This document shows, piece after piece, positions 8,389 to 16,573 of a stretch of 64,000 bases of DNA. A program made the translations under genes and the position numbers. The notes under the pieces were generated by a model. The model did not search any database, had not been told where the DNA came from, and saw nothing but the letters and a program-made list of their open reading frames with translations. Source of the stretch: Pseudaminobacter soli (ex Li et al. 2025) (GTDB taxonomy: Bacteria > Pseudomonadota > Alphaproteobacteria > Rhizobiales > Rhizobiaceae). The DNA lies in the NCBI RefSeq assembly GCF_003012705.1, contig NZ_PXYL01000003.1, forward strand, positions 1-64,000. Direction: 5' to 3'. Each line of letters begins with the position of its first letter. Position 1 is the stretch's first letter.

Positions 8389-9003
8389 ATGAGCGGATTG
8401 AGGGCCAAGCACAGGGCAGACCGGCACCGTCGCATTCTCGAGGCGGCGGCGGAGCTGTTTCGCGAAGCCGGATATGAGCGCGCCAAGATCGAGACGATCG
8501 CCGCGCAGGCCGAGGTTTCGGTCGGCACGATCTACAACTACTACAAGAACAAGGGCGACATACTGGTCGCCATCGTTTCGATGGAGGTCAACGAGGTCCT
8601 CCATGCCGGCCACGGCGTCGTCGCCAACCCGCCCGCCGATGTGCATGACGCGGTCGACACGCTGGTCGGCATCTATATCGAGCATTCGCTGATCTATCTC
8701 AGCAAGGAGATGTGGCGGCAGGCGATGGCGATTTCGACCCAGCAGCCCGAAAGCCCCTTCGGCCGCACCTACACCGCGCTCGACCATGCGCTGATCGACC
8801 AGGTCTGCGCGCTCATCGAGCGCCTGCAGGAACTGAAACTCATCGCCCGGGAGATCGACGGCCGCTCGGTCGGCGAGCTCATATTCAACAACGTGAACAT
8901 GATGTTCATCGATTTCGTGAAGAACGACCCGGCAACCATAAGCGGCTTGCGCGCAGCACTTCGGCGCCAGAACCGCGTGCTGCTCAACGCGATTTCCCGC
9001 TGA
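8389..9003 (+). CDS. TetR/AcrR-family transcriptional regulator
   Basis: This 204-aa regulator has an N-terminal HTH (residues ~12-55, IETIAAQAEVSVGTIYNYYKNKGDIL) that is canonical TetR, followed by a helical ligand-binding domain. The start at 8389 is preferred over 8356 because AGGTGA lies just upstream and the HTH then begins at the usual distance. It is divergent from the Pot-type operon, and the two palindromes between them suggest it represses the importer and itself, with release by the imported compound or a metabolite. It ends 7 bp from the convergent AraC gene. Confidence 0.88.
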   Translation: MSGLRAKHRADRHRRILEAAAELFREAGYERAKIETIAAQAEVSVGTIYNYYKNKGDILVAIVSMEVNEVLHAGHGVVANPPADVHDAVDTLVGIYIEHSLIYLSKEMWRQAMAISTQQPESPFGRTYTALDHALIDQVCALIERLQELKLIAREIDGRSVGELIFNNVNMMFIDFVKNDPATISGLRAALRRQNRVLLNAISR

Positions 9004-9010
9004 ATTCTGC

Positions 9011-9994
9011 CTATTGAATCCCGGATATGCTTCTCGGCACCACGGTTGCGGTTTGGTCCAGGTCTGGAGCCAAAAGGGCGTGACCTACGGCGTCATCCCT
9101 GCAGCTGGCTGACGGCAACACCAGACCGGCCGATCTCGCCCCCCACATCTCGGGCTCCGCCTGATAGACGGTGTCGACGGCGTTCTCGACCTTGTCCGCC
9201 GGCATGCGAAAGCCTCGGTTCAGGCGGACTTCCCTCGGCGACTTGCCGAAATGCAGCTTGATCTGGCGCGAGAAATGGAACGGGTTCTTGTAGCCGCAGC
9301 GATAGGCGATGTCGGATATGGTCAGGCCGGTGTGCAGGAGCAGAAAGTGCCCATGCTCGGCCCGCTTCTGCCAAAGGTAGCGGATCGGCGTCTCGCCGAC
9401 ATATCTGCGAAACAGCACGATCAGATGCTGCGGGGTCATGGCGATCGCATGAGCCAGACTGCCGACGCTGATCGGCAGCTGGAAATTCTCGTCGATGTGC
9501 TGCTTTGCGAGCAAGACCGGACGCGGCACGTCGAGCCCCGCTTCCAGCATGTGCGCTTCGTGGAAGAAGGCCATGAACAGCGACTGCCCCAGGGCGTTGC
9601 GCAGCATGTTGAGGCTGGTGCCAGACCCCGTTCCCAACTCAAGGCCGAACCGCTGCAGCGCCGCGATGCGCTCCGAAATCGCGATCCGCGTCGGCAGGTC
9701 GCGCAGGCGCAAGGCGACCGACTCCGGCAAGATCGCGGGCGACGCCTCGCACCATGACACCCGGTCGCGCCGGCCCCGTTCATACTCCGCCAGGTAGAAG
9801 CGCTCGTTGCGGAAGATGCCGCATTGCCCTGCCTCGAGCCTGATGACCGTGTCGTCGCAGGTGATCCGGGCTGCACCCTCGTGCACCATGACCAGACACA
9901 CATAGCTTTTGGTGAGCGGTCCGAACATCCCGCCGGACTGGTAGCTGGCCTCGCCGAAGGCAAAACCGTGCTGGGCGTCGACGATCGCATGCAT
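9011..9994 (-). CDS. AraC-family transcriptional regulator
   Basis: This 327-aa regulator has a cupin-like N-terminal sensor (residues ~20-130) and a C-terminal double HTH (~185-280) with the family sequence SDIAYRCGYKNPFHFSRQIKLHFGKSPREVR split over its second half. The C-terminus runs about 50 residues past the HTH, longer than usual and without recognisable motif. The frame is open to 10162. The ATG at 9994 is chosen for a GGAG 6 nt upstream and for giving a normal sensor start. It is divergent from the BMP-type binding protein at 10244, its probable target. Confidence 0.82.
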   Translation of the reverse strand: MHAIVDAQHGFAFGEASYQSGGMFGPLTKSYVCLVMVHEGAARITCDDTVIRLEAGQCGIFRNERFYLAEYERGRRDRVSWCEASPAILPESVALRLRDLPTRIAISERIAALQRFGLELGTGSGTSLNMLRNALGQSLFMAFFHEAHMLEAGLDVPRPVLLAKQHIDENFQLPISVGSLAHAIAMTPQHLIVLFRRYVGETPIRYLWQKRAEHGHFLLLHTGLTISDIAYRCGYKNPFHFSRQIKLHFGKSPREVRLNRGFRMPADKVENAVDTVYQAEPEMWGARSAGLVLPSASCRDDAVGHALLAPDLDQTATVVPRSISGIQ

Positions 9995-10243
9995 GGCCGG
10001 CTCCGCGTGGCTGCAACGCGATCCTACCCGGCTGCAGTCCCGTTTCAAGGGACGCTCGGCCGCCGTTCTTAATTCTGGATATGTTTTGAATTGGGGCCGA
10101 CATTCCGGGCGCCAAAACCTTGCCGCATAGTCTTTAGTCGCGGACGCTCGACACCGAACCAAATGCTTGAGCGGCTTGCACTCGAGGCATCGAATTCAAA
10201 AGCAATAAATCTGCCAGATTCAGGTCAGCGAGCAGAGGGAACA

Positions 10244-11335
10244 ATGAAAAAGACTAGCAGACGCGACTTTCTCAAATATGGCGGTGCCCTTGGCGCCGCC
10301 ATGACTTTTCCGGCCCTCAGCAAGGCGCAAGCGGGCGAGGTGTTGAAGATCGGCGTCGTCAACGCCTCGCCGGCCGCCGAGATCGGCTGGAGCAAGCAGC
10401 ATGCCCTCGCCCTGGATGCGGTGAAGGCCGAGATGGGCGACAAGGTCTCCGTCACCGTGCTCGACAGCATTTTCCTCCCGCAGGACGCCGAGCGCGTGTT
10501 CCGCGAGCTTGCCTCCTCGGGCAACAAGCTCATCTTCGGAACCAGCTTCTCGCTCGGCACGCCGATGCAGAAAGTGGCGCCGCGCTTTCCCAACGTGGCG
10601 TTCGAACACTGCTCGGGCATCGTCCACACCGCCAATATTGGAACGTTCGAGGCGAAATATTACGAAGGCGCCTTCGTGGCAGGTGCCGCATCGGGCCATA
10701 TGTCGAAGTCGAAGAAGATCGGCTTTGTTGGCAGCTTCCCGATCCCCGACGTGGTTGGCCCGGCCAATGCGCTTCTGCTTGGCGCGCAGAGCGTCGATCC
10801 TGCCATCACCTGCAATGCCATCTTCCTCAACTCGTGGTTCGACCCGGGCAAGGAAAAGGAGGCGGCCAAGGTGCTCATTTCGCAGGGCTGCGATGTCATC
10901 TGCGCGATGACCGACACCGGCGCCAGCGTTCAGGTTGCCGGCGAGCAGGGCGCCTATTCGATCGGCTATGCCAGCGATCTGACAAGCTTTGCCCCCAAAC
11001 ATCATCTCACCGCCTTCATGCTCGACTGGTCGAGCGATTATCTGCGCGCGGTCAAGGGCGTCGTGGACGGCAATTGGAAGCCGGAGGTTCATTGGGACGG
11101 CCTGGGCGGCGGCGTGGTCAAGATGGCGCCGTACAACGCAGCCATCCCGGCCGATATTCAAGCCAAGCTCAAGCAGCTCGAAGTCGACATCGGCTCCGGC
11201 AAGCTCCATCCCTATTCCGGCGAGCTGAAGGACCAGGACGGCAACGTCAAGGTTCTGGCCGGCGCGGTCCTGCCCGATGCCGACATCCGCGGCATGAACT
11301 GGTTCGTCAAGGGCATGATCGGCAAGCTGGCTTGA
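10244..11335 (+). CDS. BMP-family ABC substrate-binding protein with Tat signal (orphan)
   Basis: This is a 363-aa basic-membrane-protein/PnrA-like periplasmic binding protein, the class that feeds nucleoside-type ABC importers. The N-terminus has a twin-arginine motif (SRRDFLK, Arg6-Arg7), a hydrophobic stretch and an AQA cleavage site near residue 30, so export folded through Tat is expected. The binding-fold motifs IGVVNASPAAEIGW and GSFPIPDVVGPANALLLGA are family-like. The start at 10244 is supported by GAGGGAA upstream. No permease or ATPase gene is adjacent: the gene stands alone between an AraC regulator and a terminator-like hairpin, so it must use a transporter encoded elsewhere or act as a sensor. 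Confidence 0.85.
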   Translation: MKKTSRRDFLKYGGALGAAMTFPALSKAQAGEVLKIGVVNASPAAEIGWSKQHALALDAVKAEMGDKVSVTVLDSIFLPQDAERVFRELASSGNKLIFGTSFSLGTPMQKVAPRFPNVAFEHCSGIVHTANIGTFEAKYYEGAFVAGAASGHMSKSKKIGFVGSFPIPDVVGPANALLLGAQSVDPAITCNAIFLNSWFDPGKEKEAAKVLISQGCDVICAMTDTGASVQVAGEQGAYSIGYASDLTSFAPKHHLTAFMLDWSSDYLRAVKGVVDGNWKPEVHWDGLGGGVVKMAPYNAAIPADIQAKLKQLEVDIGSGKLHPYSGELKDQDGNVKVLAGAVLPDADIRGMNWFVKGMIGKLA

Positions 11336-11349
11336 TGCTCCAAAAGCCG

Positions 11350-11381
11350 CAAGCCGAGGCTGAGAAAACAGCCTCGGCTTG
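11350..11381. terminator. Bidirectional hairpin between the BMP and RND genes
   Basis: A perfect 12-bp stem, CAAGCCGAGGCT (11350-11361) with AGCCTCGGCTTG (11370-11381), has an 8-nt loop and lies in the 79 bp between two convergent stops (11335 and 11415). The T-tract is poor on both sides, but the stem is long and the position is right for shared termination. Confidence 0.75.
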
Positions 11382-11414
11382 CGATCTTAGCTGCACGCGG
11401 ACGGCGTGGTCCGC

Positions 11415-14400
11415 CTATTCCGCCGCCAGTGCGGGCCGCTGGACGATTTCGGCAACGCTGTCGCGGGTCTCTTCCTGCGGCTCTGCCGGCTTCCTCTTTT
11501 CCCTGCCGAAGAACAGCGCATAGCCGGCCGGCAGCACCAGGATCGTCAGCACCGTGGCGACCAGGATGCCGCCCATCATGGAGTAGGCCAGCGGACCCCA
11601 GAACACGCCGCGCGAGATCGGGATCAGCGCCAGGACCGCCGTAAGCGCAGTCAGCATGATCGGCCGGAAGCGGCGCACCGCAGCTCCGATGATCGCTTCC
11701 GAGCGTTCCATCCCCGCCGCGATGTCCTGGTCGATCTGGTCGATCAAAATGATCGAGTTGCGGATGATGATGCCGAGCAGCGCAATCACACCTAGGATCG
11801 CGACGAAGCCGAAGGGTGCGCCGCTGATCAGGAGTGCGGTCGCAGCACCGATGATGCCGAGCGGACCGGTGGCCAGCACCAGCATCGCCTTGCCGAAGTG
11901 CTGCAGTTGCACCATCAGCAGCACCACGATCACCACCAGCATGATCGGCACCTTGGCGGCGATTGAATCCTGGCTCTGGGCGCTGTCCTCGGCGCCGCCC
12001 TGCACCTCGATCTTGTAGCCGGCGCCGAGGCTGTCGCGCAGCGGCTTGAGATCGCTGAAGAGCTTGGCGGTCACGTCGTTCGACTGCACCCCGTCGGGCA
12101 GCGTCGCGCGGACCGTGATGGTCGGCAGACGGTCGCGGCGCCATTCGATGCCCTGCTCCATGACGGGCACCACCTTGGCCACCTGCGACAGCGGCACGAA
12201 GCCGCCGAAGTCGGTCGGAATGTAGACCGAGTTGACCGCCGACAGCAGGTGCCGGTTGGCCTCCGGCTCGCGGGCCACGATCGACACCGTCTCTTCGCCA
12301 TCGCGGAAATCGTCCAGCGGCGCGCCCGACATGGTGGCCTGCAGCATCTGGCGAATGCGCTGCGAGGAAACGCCCAGCGCGCGCGCCCGGTCCTGGTCCA
12401 CCACCAGCTTCATCGCCGGCACCTGTTCCAGCCAGTCGTCATGGATCGCGCCGAGCCGCGGGTCCTCGGCGAACTTGGCCTTCACCTGATCGGCGATGCG
12501 GCGCACCTCGGCGCGGTCCGGCCCCATCACGCGCAGCTGCACCGGCCAGCCGGTCGGCGGCCCAAGGAACAGGCGGTCCACCTTGGCGCGGATCGAGGGG
12601 AAATCATCGGCCAGGATCTTGCGCATCTTGGCGATCAGGCGCTCGCGGGCCGGCTCGTCATTGGCCATCACCAGCAGCTGGGCGAAGTTGGGATTGCGCA
12701 GCTGCTGGTCGAGCGGCAGGAAGAAGCGCGGCGCGCCCTCGCCGATATAGGTGGCGATGAAGCGCTTGTCCGGATCGTCCATAATTCGCGCTTCCAGCGC
12801 CTCGGCCTGCTTCTCGACTTCCTTGATGCTGGTTCCCTCAGGCAACCAGAGATCGACCAGGATTTCCGGCCGCGACGACTGCGGGAAGAAGTTCTGCGGG
12901 ATGAACTGGAAGGCGTAGAGGCTGCCGAAGAAAGCCGCCAGCGTCATGGCAAGCACCATGATCCTGTGCCGCACGGCCCAGCCCACGGTCGCGCGCAGAC
13001 GGCGGTAGAACCGCGTGTCGAACACGTCGTGATGGCTGCCGGCATGCTGCCTCTGCCTGAGGATCATGTTGCCGAGCCACGGCGTGAAATAGACCGCCAC
13101 GAACCAGGACGTGATCAGCGCGATGCCGACGACATAGAACAGCGAGCGCACATATTCGCCCGCCGTCGAGGCGGCAAAGCCCACGGGAATGAAGCCGGCG
13201 GTGGTGATCAGCGTGCCGGTCAGCATCGGGAAGGCGGTCGAGGTGTAGGCGAAGCTTGCCGCATCCACCTTCACCAGGCCCTCCTCCAGCTTTCGCTCCA
13301 TCAGCTCGACGACGATCATGGCATCGTCGACCAGAAGCCCGAGCGCGATGATCAGCGCCCCGAGCGAAATGCGCTGCAGGTCGATGCCGAGCTCGTACAT
13401 GATGGCGAAAGTGGCGGCGAGCACCAGCGGAATGGCGATGGCGATGACCAGGCCCGAGCGCCAGCCGATCGACAGGAACGAAACCACCAGCACGATCAGC
13501 AGGGCCTCGATCAGCGCGCGCATGAACTCGCCGATGGCGTCTGTCACCACTTCGGGTTGGTTGGAGATCTGGTCGACGGAAACGCCATAGGGCAGCGATG
13601 AGCTGAAGCGCTCGTAGGTCGCCTCCACATCCTTGCCGACGTCGGTAACCTTGAAGCCCTTGGCCATCACCACGCCGATCTGGACGCTGTCATGGCCGTT
13701 GTAGCGGTACTTTCGCGAGAAGGGATCTTCCAGGCCCGACGTAACGGTTGCGATGTCGCCCAGCCGCGTCACCTGGTTGCCGGCGCGCAGGCGCAGTTCA
13801 CGGATGTCGTCGGCGCGGTTGACGTCGCCCTCCACCGAAATACGTACCGAATGCGTACCGGTGTCGACCGAGCCTGCCGGGTCGACATTGTTCTGGCCGG
13901 CAATCGCATTGCGCAGGTCGTTCAGCGTCAGGCCGCGCTCGGCCAGCACCTTTGACGAGACGTCGATATAGATGCGCTGCGGCTGGTCGCCGATGATGAC
14001 GGCCTTTTCGACGCCCGGCGTCGCCAAGAGCATGTCGCGCGCCTGGATCGCGAACTTCTTCAGCTCGGGATAGCTGTAGCCGTCGCCGCTGATCGAATGC
14101 AGCGTGATGAAGGTGTCGCCGAACTCGTCGTTGAAATAGGGACCGTACAGGCCCTGCGGCAGCTCGTTCGATATGTCGCCGACCTTCTTGCGCACCTGGT
14201 AGAAGGCGTCCTTCACGTCGGCGGCGTTGGTGTCGCCCTTCACCTGCACGGTGATGATGGCGCTGCCCGCCCGCGTATAGGACTTCACCCAGTCGAGATG
14301 CGGCGTTTCCTGGAGCTTGCGCTCGATCTTGTTGACGACCTGGTCCTGCATCTCCTGGATGGAGGCGCCGGGCCACACGGCCTGCACGACCATCACGCGG

Positions 14401-14555
14401 AAGGTGAATTCGGGGTCCTCGCGCTGGCCCATGCGCATCAGGCCGAGCACGCCGGTGATGAGGATCAGCGCAAACAGGAAGCGGGCAATGCTCGGATGCC
14501 CGATCGCCCAGCGCGACAGGTTGAAAGGCTTTTTGTCCGGGCTGGAGCTATCCAT
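11415..14555 (-). CDS. RND-family multidrug efflux permease
   Basis: This is a 1046-aa inner-membrane proton-driven pump of the AcrB/MexB-like hydrophobe/amphiphile branch. TM1 follows a short cytoplasmic N-terminus (residues ~20-42), two large periplasmic loops are present (~43-340 and ~560-860), and TM4 carries the paired aspartates of the proton relay in ALGLLVDDAMIVVE (near residue 405). Full family length, no truncation. The preceding membrane fusion protein (39 bp upstream) and TetR gene form one operon. No outer-membrane TolC-type gene is in the cluster, so a shared TolC elsewhere is likely. Substrate is unknown. Confidence 0.93.
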   Translation of the reverse strand: MDSSSPDKKPFNLSRWAIGHPSIARFLFALILITGVLGLMRMGQREDPEFTFRVMVVQAVWPGASIQEMQDQVVNKIERKLQETPHLDWVKSYTRAGSAIITVQVKGDTNAADVKDAFYQVRKKVGDISNELPQGLYGPYFNDEFGDTFITLHSISGDGYSYPELKKFAIQARDMLLATPGVEKAVIIGDQPQRIYIDVSSKVLAERGLTLNDLRNAIAGQNNVDPAGSVDTGTHSVRISVEGDVNRADDIRELRLRAGNQVTRLGDIATVTSGLEDPFSRKYRYNGHDSVQIGVVMAKGFKVTDVGKDVEATYERFSSSLPYGVSVDQISNQPEVVTDAIGEFMRALIEALLIVLVVSFLSIGWRSGLVIAIAIPLVLAATFAIMYELGIDLQRISLGALIIALGLLVDDAMIVVELMERKLEEGLVKVDAASFAYTSTAFPMLTGTLITTAGFIPVGFAASTAGEYVRSLFYVVGIALITSWFVAVYFTPWLGNMILRQRQHAGSHHDVFDTRFYRRLRATVGWAVRHRIMVLAMTLAAFFGSLYAFQFIPQNFFPQSSRPEILVDLWLPEGTSIKEVEKQAEALEARIMDDPDKRFIATYIGEGAPRFFLPLDQQLRNPNFAQLLVMANDEPARERLIAKMRKILADDFPSIRAKVDRLFLGPPTGWPVQLRVMGPDRAEVRRIADQVKAKFAEDPRLGAIHDDWLEQVPAMKLVVDQDRARALGVSSQRIRQMLQATMSGAPLDDFRDGEETVSIVAREPEANRHLLSAVNSVYIPTDFGGFVPLSQVAKVVPVMEQGIEWRRDRLPTITVRATLPDGVQSNDVTAKLFSDLKPLRDSLGAGYKIEVQGGAEDSAQSQDSIAAKVPIMLVVIVVLLMVQLQHFGKAMLVLATGPLGIIGAATALLISGAPFGFVAILGVIALLGIIIRNSIILIDQIDQDIAAGMERSEAIIGAAVRRFRPIMLTALTAVLALIPISRGVFWGPLAYSMMGGILVATVLTILVLPAGYALFFGREKRKPAEPQEETRDSVAEIVQRPALAAE

Positions 14556-14594
14556 GGCCGTGGTTCCGCGCTTTTTTCGGAGGGCTTTGGGTGT

Positions 14595-15743
14595 TTAGCG
14601 AACGACCTTGTCCGTTTCGCTCGCGGCCGAGCGCTGCTCGGCGTCCGGCAGCTTGACCTTCAGGTTCTCGGTCATGAACTGCGTTCCGGCGGCCACCACG
14701 AGATCGCCGGGCTGCAGCCCTTCGGCGATCTGCACGCCATCGTCGACGAAGCCCGCGACCTTGATGTCGCGCGCATGGACGGTGGACTGGTCCTGATTGA
14801 CCACCCAGACGATCTGCTTGCCATCCTGCATGGCCAGCGCGCTGAGCGGAACCAATACGAAGCTCTGGCCGCCGGCGACGGCAGCCTCGATCCGCGCGGT
14901 CATGCCAAGCAGCACGCGCTTGTCCTCGGGCAGGCTGACGCGAACGGAAAATGTGCGCGACTGCTGGTCGGCGCTGCCGGCCACTTCCCGCACCTTGCCG
15001 TCGAGCAACAGCCCGTCATGCGACCAGAAGCTCACCTTCACCTGCTTGCCCGGCTGGAACTGGGCGATTTCCAGTTCCGGCACGGCGATCTGCACTTCCT
15101 TGTCGCCATCCACGGCAACCGCCGCCACCGGCGTGCCGGCGCCGACGACCTGACCGGTGTCGGCATTGATGGCGGTGACGATGCCCTTGCGGTCTGAGCG
15201 CAGCTCCGTGTAGCCGACCTGGTTCTGCGCCTGCTGCAGGCTGGAGATTGCGGCATCGCGCTGCGACACCGCCTGCTTGTAGGCAAGTGCGGCCTGGTCG
15301 CGTTGCGCCTCGGAGGCGAACTGCTTGGCAAACAGCTGCTCGGCGCGCTTGTTGGCCAGGCTTGCCGTCTCGACCTGCTTCTGGGCCGCTTCGAGATTGG
15401 CTTCGGCCGAGGTCACCCCAAGCTGGTAGTCGGTGGGGTCGATGCGCGCCAGAACATCGCCGGGCTTCACCTTGTCGCCGATATTGACGATGCGCTCGGT
15501 GATCTTGCCGGCGACGCGGAAGCCGAGGTTCATCTCCGTTCGCGCTCTCACCGCGCCCGAATATTCGAGCTCCCGCGTCTCGCCCGTCCTGGCGATCTCG
15601 ACGACCTTGACCGGCCGCACGAGCTCGGTGGCGGATTCGGTCTTGGCCTCGGAACAGGCCGCAACGGCAGCACCGATGAGGACGACTGAAGCTATGCGCG
15701 CAAAGGGACGCACCTTCGCATTGAAGGTCTTGAACGAATACAT
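14595..15743 (-). CDS. RND efflux periplasmic adaptor (membrane fusion) lipoprotein
   Basis: This is a 382-aa HlyD/AcrA-like adaptor. A signal peptide ends in a lipobox-like VAAC with Cys30, so it is probably lipid-anchored. The order is barrel-sandwich/lipoyl half (GKITERIVNIGDKVKPGDVLARID), alpha-hairpin (~95-170), second lipoyl half (RSDRKGIVTAINADTGQVV), then beta-barrel and membrane-proximal domains. A GTG at 15752 is also in frame, but it abuts the AGGAG, whereas the ATG at 15743 sits 8 nt from it and is chosen. It should couple the RND pump at 11415-14555 to an outer-membrane channel. Confidence 0.92.
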   Translation of the reverse strand: MYSFKTFNAKVRPFARIASVVLIGAAVAACSEAKTESATELVRPVKVVEIARTGETRELEYSGAVRARTEMNLGFRVAGKITERIVNIGDKVKPGDVLARIDPTDYQLGVTSAEANLEAAQKQVETASLANKRAEQLFAKQFASEAQRDQAALAYKQAVSQRDAAISSLQQAQNQVGYTELRSDRKGIVTAINADTGQVVGAGTPVAAVAVDGDKEVQIAVPELEIAQFQPGKQVKVSFWSHDGLLLDGKVREVAGSADQQSRTFSVRVSLPEDKRVLLGMTARIEAAVAGGQSFVLVPLSALAMQDGKQIVWVVNQDQSTVHARDIKVAGFVDDGVQIAEGLQPGDLVVAAGTQFMTENLKVKLPDAEQRSAASETDKVVR

Positions 15744-15797
15744 CGTTCGCACTCCTGACTGTGTTCGGCTATCGAATGGCGGCCCCGCGGGCCGGTT

Positions 15798-16406
15798 CTA
15801 TTTCTTCAGTGCCCTGATCACGAATTCGATCAGTTCGTCGGATGTCGCGCGATTTTCCTTCGCGAGACACTGGGCCACCATCTGCGGGTGGCAAAGCGAG
15901 GCCGTGGCCGCTCCTATGCAGCGTGCGGCCACCGCGGGGTCCTGTTCCCTGAACTCGCCCGCCTCGATGCCGTCCTTGATCATCTCGGCGACCAGTTCGT
16001 GGAGGCGGTCGATGTGCTTTTCGATGACGTGCCAGTCGCGCTCGATGGCCACGACGACCATCTCGTGCACCTTCTCCTGGTCGAGCATGGTTTCGAGGGT
16101 CAGGCGATGCTGCTCGCTCACGAAAAGGCGGATGCGGTCCTCCGCGCTGATCGGCTGCTTCGAGATGTCGAGCGCCATCTGGTAGAACTGGCCAAGCATG
16201 CGCCCGCAGATCGCCTGATGGATTTCCACCTTCGAGGCGAAGAAGCGGTAGATGTTGGCGGGAGACATTCCGAGATCACGCGCGATGTCGGCCACGTTGG
16301 TCTTGGCGTAGCCATAGTGCCGGAACAGGCGCTCGGCAGCATCAAGGATGCGCTCGACATTTTCCTGCCGGGCGGAGTCCATCTGGCTTTCAGCGATTTC
16401 GTTCAT
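15798..16406 (-). CDS. TetR/AcrR-family regulator of the RND operon
   Basis: This 202-aa repressor has its HTH at residues ~38-60 (VADIARDLGMSPANIYRFFASKVEI), typical of AcrR-like local repressors, with a helical C-terminal drug-binding domain. It is the first gene of the tetR-MFP-RND operon, 54 bp ahead of the adaptor gene. The frame is open to 16505. The ATG at 16406 gives a normal-length N-terminus and leaves a clean inverted repeat (16426-16451) 20 bp upstream, consistent with autorepression of the whole operon. Confidence 0.85.
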   Translation of the reverse strand: MNEIAESQMDSARQENVERILDAAERLFRHYGYAKTNVADIARDLGMSPANIYRFFASKVEIHQAICGRMLGQFYQMALDISKQPISAEDRIRLFVSEQHRLTLETMLDQEKVHEMVVVAIERDWHVIEKHIDRLHELVAEMIKDGIEAGEFREQDPAVAARCIGAATASLCHPQMVAQCLAKENRATSDELIEFVIRALKK

Positions 16407-16425
16407 TTCAGGCGCTCGATTTACG

Positions 16426-16451
16426 ACTGACGATTTTCTATTTTCGTCAGT
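16426..16451. promoter_or_regulatory. Inverted repeat ACTGACGA-N10-TCGTCAGT, likely TetR operator
   Basis: Perfect 8-bp arms lie at 16426-16433 and 16444-16451 with an AT-only-plus-C spacer. It sits just upstream of the TetR start, in an AT-rich stretch that should contain the operon promoter. The overall 26-bp size is typical of AcrR/TtgR-type operators. Confidence 0.6.
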
Positions 16452-16573
16452 GGTAATCCTTAAACCGTCCTTCGTCAAGCATTTGTGCAATGCAAAATCA
16501 ATCAACAGCTAATCCAAAGCGCTTTGGATCCGCGGACGCTTTGGCAAGACTCCGCTGGACAAGGGTCCCGAGA

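Noticed and set aside
10071-10092. AATTC...GAATT inverted repeat between the AraC and BMP genes
   Set aside because: Arms of only 5 bp with a 12-bp gap, too weak to call an operator.
12249-13601. A 450-codon plus-strand frame opposite the RND pump
   Set aside because: Shadow of a full-length membrane pump, no ribosome-binding site.
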